From Drosophila miranda (Eukaryota; Arthropoda; Insecta; Diptera; Drosophilidae): a stretch of 64,000 bases of DNA. Where the stretch lies: the NCBI RefSeq assembly GCF_003369915.1, contig NC_046675.1, forward strand, positions 682,001 to 746,000, written 5' to 3'. Below the pieces are notes generated by a model. The model had not been told where the DNA came from, did no database searches, and was given only the letters and a program-made list of their open reading frames with translations. The number at the start of each line of letters is the position of its first letter. Position 1 is the stretch's first letter. The position numbers and the translations under genes were made by a program. Shown one piece after another: positions 32,773 to 43,100 of the stretch.

Positions 32773-33285
32773 AAATGATATTTTTGAAGCTTGGTTCGTG
32801 CAAAATAAAAACATTGGCACAGTATATTTATATTTGTTGTAATTTAATTTTAAACAGTTCAGTTGAACCGAATATTTCAATATTATTGCTCTTACCGCTT
32901 ACACATTACAGATGTTGCAGATTAAACTAAGATCCCAAGCCTCGGATGTAGGCTTTAATAATAAAGGTGTTTCAAAATAAAGGAATTTGCCCGCCCAAAA
33001 TGTTCCGCTTATCGCACAAAAGTACCGATACAAATTCTTGTGCCTCCAAAAGTCGCGTGTCTGGCTACTGAGAAAAATTGTTCCGATCCATGATCCATCC
33101 ATATTTTAATATTAATATTATCATCTAATGGGAAAACATTTTAGTTTCCCTCTATTGGTCAGACACCTTTCACCTTCTTCGATAGGCACCTTTTGTATCG
33201 ATGTTTATGACCGATAACGGACTCACCTTGTTGTGCTAATACACCGAGTAAATTGTAAATATTCTCAGGAACAATTTGGTCAAAA
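32773..33285. other. Spacer where ocnus lies in D. melanogaster
   Basis: 513 bp of AT-rich DNA with no janus-like exon. In D. melanogaster the third janus paralogue, ocn, lies between janB and the next zinc-finger gene. An ATCGATG word at 33199-33205 precedes the ZAD gene. Confidence 0.6.
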
Positions 33286-34596
33286 ATGAATTGTTGCATT
33301 TGCCAGTTTTCTGTGCGTGTTTCAAAAAATATACATACTGAAACAGTAGGACGCCCGCCAGTTCTTCTCAGTGAGCTGGTTCTACAGTGCACAAAGGGCA
33401 CAAATTACGAGCTAAGCGAAGAGGCGTCGACGATATGCAAAAAATGCTGTGAGAAGTTGAAACGGTACTACAAGTCAATACAAATCGCCAGGAAGCTGCG
33501 TCAAGAGATCTTGGAGCTGATAAACAGTCCCTTTACCACAAAGAACCTGAGAAGTTTGCCATCGTGTGACATCCAAGTGGTGCGCATCGACAAATTCGAT
33601 GCCCATATAGAAGTAAGCGAAGCTGAGGAAGAGGAATACTTGGACAATGAAACGGAGACAGTCGAGGATACCTCAATCACAGCGGAGGATGAGGGTGAAG
33701 AGCATTCCTTCATTTTGAAGGATGCGACTGTCATAGAGGAGGACGAGCTTCAGTCGGTCGACCTAGAGCTAGATATTGATAACGAGATCATTATAAATGA
33801 TGAGGAGGCCTTGGAAGAAGGGGAAATGCACCTCAAGGATGAAGCTGAAGCAGAAGCAGGCGAAGCCGAACTATTCAAGGAGGAGACCATGAGTGAATTT
33901 GACGACCACTTGGAGAACACAATCGAGTTTTTAGACTCGGATGTCGAAGATGACCAAGACCAAGACAGCTCGGGCGACTACACCGTAAATATTCAGTGTC
34001 CGAGTTGTCCCGAGAAGTTTGGCAGCCGGCGCGGCTACAATGCCCACACAAAGCGCGAGCACTTCCCGGGGTACGTCTGTGATCAGTGCGGGAAGACGTT
34101 GCAATCGTATTCCGGCTTCATTGGGCACCTGCAGAACCACGAACCTGTCAAACAGTTTGCCTGCCCCGAGTGCCCCGAACGCTTCAGTCGAAAATTCCGG
34201 CTGAAACATCACATGGCCTGGCACACCGGAGAGACGCCCTACCAGTGCGAGGTGTGCTCCAAGCGCTTTGTCCATAAAGTGGCCCTCTACAAGCACAAAA
34301 TGATTCACGACAACGAGACGAAGCGGCTCGAGTGCCAGGTGTGCGGATTCAAGACCCGAACGAAAGCCCACTTAGAGCGGCATATGCGGTCTCACACCGG
34401 CGACAAGCCTTTCGCTTGCCCACTGTGCAACAAGCGTTTCTCCCAAATGTACAACATGAAGGCCCATCTGCGGGAGCACGAGAGTCCTGGCACCAACAGA
34501 CATCGGCGTTTCCACTGCCCCAAATGCACCCACACCTTCATCAACGAACAGAACTACGTGACCCACATAGAGCGCAATGACTGCACCGCCGTTTAA
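33286..34596 (+). CDS. ZAD C2H2 zinc-finger protein (CG7928-like)
   Basis: A 436-aa single-exon member of the insect ZAD zinc-finger transcription factors. The ZAD at about 1-65 has CCICQFS and CKKCCEKL as its two zinc-binding pairs. The middle (about 100-225) is strongly acidic (long Glu/Asp-rich stretches). From about 232 there are six C2H2 fingers (CPSCPEKFGSRRGYNAH, CDQCGKTLQSYSGFIGH, CPECPERFSRKFRLKHH, CEVCSKRFVHKVALYKH, CQVCGFKTRTKAHLERH, CPLCNKRFSQMYNMKAH) and a seventh, C2HC-like, ending HIERNDC. TGEKP-type linkers are present (HTGETPY, HTGDKPF). The DNA target is unknown. Position next to the janus genes fits CG7928. Confidence 0.88.
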   Translation: MNCCICQFSVRVSKNIHTETVGRPPVLLSELVLQCTKGTNYELSEEASTICKKCCEKLKRYYKSIQIARKLRQEILELINSPFTTKNLRSLPSCDIQVVRIDKFDAHIEVSEAEEEEYLDNETETVEDTSITAEDEGEEHSFILKDATVIEEDELQSVDLELDIDNEIIINDEEALEEGEMHLKDEAEAEAGEAELFKEETMSEFDDHLENTIEFLDSDVEDDQDQDSSGDYTVNIQCPSCPEKFGSRRGYNAHTKREHFPGYVCDQCGKTLQSYSGFIGHLQNHEPVKQFACPECPERFSRKFRLKHHMAWHTGETPYQCEVCSKRFVHKVALYKHKMIHDNETKRLECQVCGFKTRTKAHLERHMRSHTGDKPFACPLCNKRFSQMYNMKAHLREHESPGTNRHRRFHCPKCTHTFINEQNYVTHIERNDCTAV

Positions 34597-35882
34597 GGAT
34601 CAGATCGATTTCATATTCAGATATTGGTTCTTTGCTTCGAGGTTCATTTGGATTTGGATGTGAGAGGCTAACATTAGCGTGGGACATGACATCCTGACAT
34701 GCTGATACGCTGACATGGGACATGCTCATCTCCCCATGCGCATCTTATGTCCAGTTCGAATGAAATCGTTTCGATTATGTTCTATCCATGTAATTTTTTT
34801 ATTAAATCTATATGCATTTCACAAATAAAATATGTTTGATATAATAAATTTATCCGTTATTTGCATTTGCATTTGCATATTTCTGCGGTTATTTCAGTTT
34901 TCTTAAAAAAATATGTATAGTATGTGTGGTGTATGCATAAACTTATTTCAATAAATCATCCGATCCTGTATCCTGTATCCTGTTTGTGTCTCCTGTTCAG
35001 CCTCAGCCTTCGCTTCGCTTCGTTTCATTTCGTTTCGGTTCACTGCTGGAGGATCTGCTGGGCTCTGGTTTCTGGTATCTGGGATCTCTTCTCTTGTAAA
35101 TAAATAAAGGAAATGTGGCCCTATCCTATGGTTGCTTTGATGGACAATATTGGTGGAGAGATTGACAATCAATTCAATTACAAATACATTTTATAAATAC
35201 ATAAATTGTAAGTTCGCGTATCGTATGCTGTGTTATAGATTATACAAAAATAAAACAGATTATCTTTTGATTTTTCGTCGAGTTGAATAGAACCTTGTTA
35301 ATATCATCATATCATAAAATGCACATTACAAAAATATTAACAAAATTTATTGCAGGCAGTCCGTAGTTAGTATAAAGGTAACAAACAAATCCGAATTCAG
35401 GACAAACACATAAAACTCCTTCTTCCTACATATGTATGTATATAAATTTTGCTTCTCTCTTTCTGGTCCCCTCCTTCGTCCCAATAATATCCTACTGCCC
35501 TGTTTCAGAGTTCACTCAAGCACTGCTGCTGCTACTGGCGTACTGGCTACTGGCCGGGATGGCTAGGACTGCTGGGGGGTAGAAGAGTAAACTTTATGCT
35601 CTAATTGTGGGTGTGGATGATGCGTTTGTTGGTTGATTCAAAAATTGGGGAAATAGAGATACAGAAAAATACATTACTCAGCCATAGAAGAGTACTCGTA
35701 GTTTGTGATGCTTGCAAAAGCCCATTGAATGTATATAGCTTTTGATTGCTCAAATTCCTAGCTCCTAGCTACTAGCTCTAAGATGCGTAAGTATACTTCA
35801 AAGCACCCACTCTCCTCGCTTCTCCTCTTCCCTCCCACACGATGTTTGCCTTAATACAAAATCTACGCTAAATGCTTAAACA
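34597..35882. other. Convergent 3' UTRs of the ZAD gene and Axn
   Basis: No coding exon. A small direct repeat (TGACATCC, TGACATGC, TGACATGG) lies at 34686-34723 and a TGTATCC/ TTTCGTTTCG patch at 34966-35040. AATAAA signals occur near 34825 (plus). The right half is the probable long 3' UTR of Axn (35250-35882). Confidence 0.55.
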
Positions 35883-38800
35883 CTAATCGGATGGCTTGAC
35901 AAGACCCATCGCTTTGTCTCCGAATAGGGGCAGTATGTCGGAGTCGTTAACAATCTCTTCCTGAATCACTGGACTGTCCGGGTCCTCGCAGTGCGTCTTA
36001 AAAAAGAATCTGCAAAGGGTAGGGTAGGGTAAAACCATTGGCAAACGTCGAACCGAATCGATTTTAAGGCAGTATGAATACCATACCTAAAGTGACCTCT
36101 TCTGGGCAGATAGTCCTTAAATTGACGCAGGGTTGGCTGAGTTCCGGGTATTTTTATTCTGTACGGAACGGGCTCCTCGCAGAACATAAACACGACGATC
36201 GTCTCTGGCGGCTTGGCCGGCAGAGGCGGGGGCGCCGACGTTGGCTGATGGGGCAGGGTGCTGTTGCTGCCGCCGCTGCTGCTACTGCTGAAGGAAGCTA
36301 GGGGCTGCTGTTGCATCATGTGGCTTTGTTGTAGCTGTAGCTGTAGCTGCGGTTGGGCATATCGACGAGAACGCCGGGGCTCGTCTTCCAGTCTTCGTTT
36401 CGCTTCCTCCAGTTTTGAGGCCGTGCTTGAACCAGAGCGGGAGCTGAAATGAATTGCCCATTCTATAGAGAGACCGAGAGAGAGGGAGATTAGAGGCAAG
36501 CCTACCTTGGATCTTTGTACTTCATAACAGTATCGGCTGAGAACATGCTGATACCACTGTCTGTGTTCATGGAAGGCCATTTGTTTGTCAACTTCCTCGA
36601 GCAGGAACTGTGATCCGGCATGGATTTCGAGTGCTTCATGGAGTGTCCACCTATTGATTGTTTTTGGGGGGTGGCGGTTATAAAGATTGACTCTCTCTGT
36701 GGGATCTGATGGATCGTACTTAAGCTCATCGCCCCGTCGCTGACCATGCCCGAGTCGTGGGTGGCTGTGCGTCTTCTCGACGGTATTGGCGGGCAAGGGG
36801 ACATCGTACCAGGTGAGCGATGCGGCGTTTGGTCTTTCCACACACGCGACACATGCTGGTCCAGAATATCTTGGTCGTTGTCTTCATCCAGTGCGAACTT
36901 TTCCCGTATCGCCTCGGCAAAGGCCCGGTCACTGGCGCTAGATCTTTCGTTGCTCAACAAAGCAGCCCCAGGATTTCTCTGTGAAATAAGGAACACATCA
37001 ATACCTCAGAGGATGCTCTAAAGAGGTTTTCTTTTGCTTACCTCAAGGCGGGCCCGTTCCTCCAAGTCCCGCTTCCGCTTCACTTCCTCCAGTTTGGGTA
37101 TCAGCAAGGCGACCAGCTCGTCCTCCTTCAACGGTCTGTGTTCGTTTGAATGTAATCGTTGTGTGCGAGGTATCACCTGGAAAAGTATGTGTGGAAGGAG
37201 GGTTGGGTTACTTCCCTTCAAAAGCAAATGCCAAAGCATGGGCCAAGCAATCAGCAGCTACCTGAAAGGTGTTTGTTTCCTTATTCGCCATGGCACTCTG
37301 GCGAATCGCTTTGCTCTCCGTCGAACTGTGTCTGCGTTGTATGTATGGCCGACCATCCCTAAAAAGAAGAGAGAGGAGAGACGAGAGGATCAGTATTTAA
37401 CAGAGCTGTCATGTCAGAGCTGGGGCTCCAGCATCCATGGCAGTGGTAGTGGTTTCGGTTTTGATTCCGGTTCCTCTCTCATCTCTCGCTCAGCCAGACT
37501 ATAGCTCTGCTACTCACATGGAACAGCTGGACAGCGACATGGTGTCGGAGTCGGTGCGGCCGCCGGAGCTAACGCTCGCCCTCTCCGAATCAACCCGCGA
37601 GTTCGGGACGTACGAGGTATTGGTGCTCGCAGTGTACACATAACCATGGGCTCTACTCGCATTCACATTCGCATGCAGATCGGGACAGTATATTCATGCC
37701 GTATAATGTGATCGATCGTGTTCAATGTTCGTGTGGGTTCGTGTGTGTTTGGGTTGGAAGGGGGGAGGAAGGAGTACCGTCGTCGGAATCCACACAAACA
37801 ATAATGATACGAAAAACCGAAAAGCACAATGTAAATCATCAAGTCAACGTATAGGAGTCAAGTATGCAGGTGGATCGTGTGGTCGCAGTCGCAGTCGCAG
37901 TCGTATGGATATGCGTGTGGCAGGGATCGGTTCGGATCGAGTGGGCGTGCGTGTGTGTTTTGTGAGCGTTCATGTACAACATATCATATGTAAAAGGAAA
38001 AGTAAAAGAAACAAAAATAAACAAATGATGAGAGTTAATCACAGGAAATCATTAAAAGTAATCAAAAACTAAAGGCAAACACAAGTTTGGGTGTCCTCTG
38101 GGCAGATCCTCTCTGATGTTTTCTCGACTTAAAATATCCAGCGTCTATATGTATAGTGGATCCCCCAAAGAGATCGCTTTGCAGACATACCCAGGAGGTC
38201 GGATTTCCAGTCTTCTTTTCTGTGTTGCTATTAGTAGGTCCCGCGTCAGTCGCATCGGGTAGTCGACGGGCACCCGACTGGCCCCCTCCTGCATCTGCAC
38301 CTTTTCGAAGTCGTCGCACAGGGACAGCACCGAGTCCTCGTGCAGCGTGGGCAGCGTGGAGCTGCGGGGCAGTGTGTCGGTGGCGCTGATGGACCCGCTC
38401 GAGCTGGCCGAGGTCGAGGGACCGTACACACTGCCACTGGCACTGCACGTGCCAGCTGGCGGCCCGCTCACGCTACTCACTGGCAGGTTGATGAAGGCAC
38501 CAGCAGGCGAGACCCCGGCCCCCGTTGCCGCCGCCGCAGCAGCGGCTGCTCCGGCTGCCGTGACATGCTGCTTGGCAGCAGCCGACGGGAAGGCACTGGC
38601 GCCAGTGGAGCTGCTGCCGCAACTGCCGCTGCCACTGCTGCCGGCGCTGCCTGATCCTCCCGTCGCCCCGCTGCTGCTGAAGCGTTCCTGAAGGGCGGAC
38701 ATCTGCTGGATGTACAGAATGTACATTTCCGAGCAGAGGAAAGTGGGGTAGATGTTGTCCCGGATGGTCGTCTCCACATGATGCTGCATGGGGTCGAAGA

Positions 38801-39380
38801 TGTGCGGGCTGAGCGGAAGCTCTGGGTTCGACTTAATCGCCTTGATCTGGGTGCGCAGGTCATCAGAAATGGACAGCTGACTCTTGCGCAGGAACCTGGG
38901 AGCAGAGAGAAGAGAACAGAGAGCAGAGCAGAGCGTACAGTAGGGGGAAACGATCTATGTGGTCCGGTCCTTCTCTCACCTGTAAATGGCTCCGATTATC
39001 TGCTTGACCTTCTCCGGATCGGTCTGCTGCTTGAGACCCTCGCAGGCAAAGTAGAAGTTGAGGTGATCGTTGTAGGCCGGCGCCTCCTCCTCGACGTACT
39101 TCTTGAAGAGCTCGACCCCATCGCGGTCCTCGAGCAGATGGTTGAGCGTGCGGGCCCAGTTCAGGTAGGATGGCGGTGAATTCTTCAGTGTATCCAATGC
39201 TACCCCTTCGGTCATCTGTTGAAAATTGTTGAAAGATAAAGGGAATCGAGTCCATGAGTGGGGCTCCCCGATGCTTACCTTTTTAACACGGCTCTCTTCT
39301 CCGGGTACAGGTGGTCGTGGTCCACTACACTCATTATCATCATGTTTCCGGTGGATGCCCGACAAATGATGGCCACTCAT
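35883..39380 (-). CDS. Axn: Axn (Axin), Wnt pathway scaffold
   Basis: Axin scaffolds the beta-catenin/Armadillo destruction complex. Coding exons on the minus strand: 39279-39380, 38980-39215, 38191-38895, 37518-37652, 37262-37358, 37042-37176, 36720-36978, 36506-36650, 36087-36443 and 35883-36009. They give 765 aa (788 if the 69-nt intron at 36651-36719 is kept). Features in order: N-terminal tankyrase-type motif [11 protein letters not shown] domain (about 47-178, binds APC); a Ser/Gly/Ala-rich linker; the conserved [15 protein letters not shown] block; an Arm-binding helix ([17 protein letters not shown]); [10 protein letters not shown]; a Gln/Ser-rich linker; and a C-terminal DIX domain ([21 protein letters not shown] ... 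[12 protein letters not shown]) for Axin/Dishevelled polymerisation. It ends VKPSD as in D. melanogaster. Confidence 0.93.
36651..36719 (-). other. 69-nt stop-free Axn intron (exitron-like)
   Basis: Donor A|GTACGA and acceptor CAATAG|G flank exactly 69 nt with no in-frame stop. Removal gives AMSLSGHSMKHS, which fits the conserved fly protein; retention would insert 23 residues ([20 protein letters not shown] and three more). Confidence 0.6.
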
Positions 39381-39922
39381 GCCACACTCTGAATTGGCGT
39401 CGATTGTCGTGCCAAGCGCCAGCCAAAAGAACAACAAAAGAACGCGAAGCGCAGAGCGATGATGTGTGTAGGTCCTGTCTGGTCCGGTCCGTTCCCCTTT
39501 CTTTCCGTTTGGTGCCTCAACGCTCGATAAATATTTACCTATTCTTACGCCTAAGCTACGATTAACGAACGTTTTCTGTATGAAAATCACAAACGCCCGT
39601 ATTTTACAAATATCTGGGCCATGGAAGATGCGCTCGTTTGCGAATTTGGAAGGCAATCAGACAAGGCCTGCACAGAAAGAGGGAGAGTGGGAGAAATGAG
39701 CATTAGATTGCGATGTAAGTGTATCTGTCGGATTCTTAGTGTATGATATTCTGCAGTGGATGCAGTGGCCCCGCATTGCGTCGTATTTTCACCGAGCAGG
39801 AACAAAATAATTGCGAATGAGAATTGAAGTGGAAGCCTGAAAAATATTAACCCATGCCCGACCTTTCGACAAGTCACGCGTGAGAGCCCAATTTCCAAGC
39901 ACAAATTGGAGTTCCACTACCC

Positions 39923-39923
<1 letters not shown>

Positions 39924-39957
<34 letters not shown>
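39924..39957. repeat. 34-bp homopolymer C run
   Basis: An uninterrupted C run preceded by CCCA. Such long C runs are rare in fly DNA and could be partly an assembly artefact; the true length is uncertain. Confidence 0.7.
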
Positions 39958-40144
39958 ACTCGTTCGTCATTATAATCCCGTTATAATCGGTTATAAGAAC
40001 CATCTCAAGGATGCGGAAGCTGAATGACCAGCACTTATTGCGGGCTCAGTTCTTATCAAAGGATATGCGAAAGGAATTGAACGGCGGCCATTTTGAGGGC
40101 GCTTTTGATTGGTTGACGATATCGACCAATACAGCAGAGCAGTC

Positions 40145-40196
40145 ACAGGGGCAGGGGCACAGGAACGGGCAGGGGCAGGGGCAGGGGCAGGCACAT
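40145..40196 (+). repeat. GGGGCA-type G-rich repeat, quadruplex-prone
   Basis: Seven G3-G4 tracts separated by short CA-containing loops within about 50 bp, matching a G-quadruplex pattern on the plus strand. It lies 190 bp from the C run, whose G strand is the opposite one. Confidence 0.6.
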
Positions 40197-43100
40197 GGCA
40201 GAGGACGCAAAGGGAAGGACAATAATCCATTATGTACAAAATTTGAACAAGAAATACGCACACACACTGTCTCACAAGGGATGTGGATGTGGATGTGGGG
40301 ATGGTCCAGAGGACACACGAGGACGACGAGGACGACGAGGGCGAGGACGCGGCGGCTTCTGTCTGACGCGCACGAGAGCAGGAACAAACTAGAAAGTAAG
40401 CATCGCATCGCATCGCGCTTTTGGTAAATCAAAAATATTCTCTTTTCTTCTTATTTTCCTCCCCCTTTTTTGCGGCAGCAGCAGCAGTCAAAGGGCGGGG
40501 GAGGACTGGGGGGCCTCCAACTACCGAGGGAGTCCTTGTCGACGCCAGCGAACGGCAGCGACAGCAACAGCGACTGCGACAACGACAACAACAAGGCACA
40601 AAGGACGAGGACGACAAACAAAACAGAGCAAAAGCAAAACTACAGAAAGGACGGTGACGAGGATGGGGACGGGGGAGCAGCACTTCCCTGCCAGCCCAGG
40701 ACTCACTAATACAAGCACAGAGAGAGCACACCAACACACACACACACAAAGTGATAAAAGGGGATGAACAGGGGATGTTGTTCAAAGCAGTAGCGCCCCC
40801 CCCCCACCACACCTCTCTCCCTGCAGCAGGGGAAAGAGCCAAGGAAATTCATCAAAACGCCATTTGCATAGCACTCCATTACAGCGAAAAGAACAAAGAG
40901 AGGCACAATTAAAAACGCTCGACACAGCCGAGGGCGGAGCAGGGGAGAACAGAATAGCAGGCAGTAGGCGCCGCTAGGAGAAGGACACGCTTCGGCCACT
41001 TGAGGTCCAAGAGTCTCTCCTCCAAAGGCGGGCTTTGGTGGCGTGGCCAAAGGAATCGGCGCGGCGCCTCTTCAGGCGCATCTTTGTGCATCGCGTCTCC
41101 CTGGTCGCATAGGTAAAAGCCTCCCGTCCGCCCGTGTGGGCCCTAAACATCAAAGAAGACCCACGGCTCGACCTCAATGGCTTAATTGCTACTGGAAGAA
41201 TCTTCGGAAGGGCTTCGGAAGCCGCGCAAAGGAGGCTGCTCCTCCGCATCGCATCGCCTATCATCAAATATTTGTGCAAGCTTTTATAAGAGTAGCTCTG
41301 CTGAAGGACTTAAAGGTATTACAAGCAATTATTAACAAACAACTATGTACACCAGGTACTCTCTTGGAAGGACAATCAAGGAATTCAACTGCCTCGAAGA
41401 TATGGCGACAGTCCGAGTATGCTTAAAGATACAAGATGTATCCAACGACAGAGCAAGGGATAGGCCAACCTACTGTTCGCTGCTAAACTTTTACGGAAGA
41501 TCATAGTTTCGAATCGTTGGAAAGACTAAACCCCACTCGCAACCTATTCGATTAATCGAGAACTCAATCCTTTTGTAGGTCGAACTATATCTTGTTCTGG
41601 GGTCTAGTTCTATGTAGACTGGGTTTTGTTAGGTTGAGGCGTTTGCTGAAGAGAGAAGAAGACAAAGGCCGTTCGCTTACCGCCTGAACCGTAGGTGAGA
41701 GACCGGAATCTACGGTATCCAAGGGACTGTGGCAGAAGAAGTGGGGAACCAAATCACTGCGATCTGGGGATGGGATTGCCATTCTGGCGAATTTATCCTA
41801 AGCAGAACTGATCCTAATATTTGATCTCCTCAAGATGAAGATTTGTTTTCTTTCGCACAAATAATGCTTTTCGCTATACTCCTGCGACGGTACTTTCCCT
41901 TTGGCAGACTTTTGAGTATGTTTTAAAATAGGTTCTGATTAAAATATTGTTTCGTATGAATGCGTTTCAGCTTACACATACGTCCCGTCCCGCCGGCACA
42001 CTTCAGAAAGATTTTGTCGAGCAGAAACTATTTAGCGGTTGGACATGGTTCTTTTTTAATGGACTTTCAAAGTCTAAGCATCTTATCTTGCGCTTACTTC
42101 TTGGACTTCTTTCGGATGGCAAATTATATGCAAAACTATAAGACAAATCCATCCTCACACAGTGATCCCGAATCCCCAATTTCCGGTCCGTGGACCTCTC
42201 CTTTCATCAAGAGGTATCGGGCCTAGCAAACGACTCTCAAATGGTGACCAGTTCTCAGTGACCAGTCCGCGGGAATAAAAACTTTGGGGAGCACTGCCCC
42301 AGCAAATGGTTCAATAATTCGCAGCCGATTCATGTATCGTGTGTGCCTACTGTTCTTATAACAACTAATTATTTGATATAGTCTATGACTTTCCCTCTTT
42401 TCGGGTCAGTAATTCATGCATCTTACAATAATCAAAGGGTTTCCAGCTTTACCTTCAACTATTTTCAGAAACAGAACTGGTTTTCCCCACAAAGAATTGT
42501 TTTTCATGGCCGTCGTTTCATTATATTTAGAGTTTCAGGCGGATAGATTTCAAACTGATGGATAATTTTACTTAGAAACAGACAGACTAAAGGGCACAAC
42601 TCTTAATCCTTTTATGTCAGGAAATGATTCTGCTGCCTCTGCTACCAACCGACACAAGGGCCAAGCGTGCTACGCGCGGATCCCTAGTAGAAACGCAGAA
42701 AGTAGACCGAGGTGCGTTGCCGCATCACGCGCAGCACATTTAATCCAGAAATATAGAGTGTCTATTACACTCGAGAGACTTTGGGAATGGATCTTCTTCC
42801 ATGCAAACCACCAAGGGTATAACTTTTGTATAAATTCTGTATAACTTAAAACACTCAGAAGGCAGGAGGCAGGGGGCGGAGGCTGGCTTCTTCATAAGTG
42901 TGTTCTGATATGATTTCTTGTAAACATAATTAAATGAAATATAAAAATGTTTCAGCAAGGAGTTCCTTCCCCTGCACTTCGCTTCGTTTCGGTGCGCATC
43001 AGTCCTTTTCTTTGCTCTCTAATGTCGGACGAATGTTTTGGAATCGTGCAGTTGAATGGAAATTATGAAATAATTACAGAGCCTCTAATCAATTTTCGGG

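Noticed and set aside
38340-38691. Plus-strand frames of 100-114 codons inside Axn
   Set aside because: Antisense of the Ala/Gly/Ser-rich linker exon.
39381-39656. 92-codon in-frame extension upstream of the Axn start
   Set aside because: The frame is open, but the sequence is not Axin-like and the known N terminus is MSGH; kept as 5' UTR or intron.
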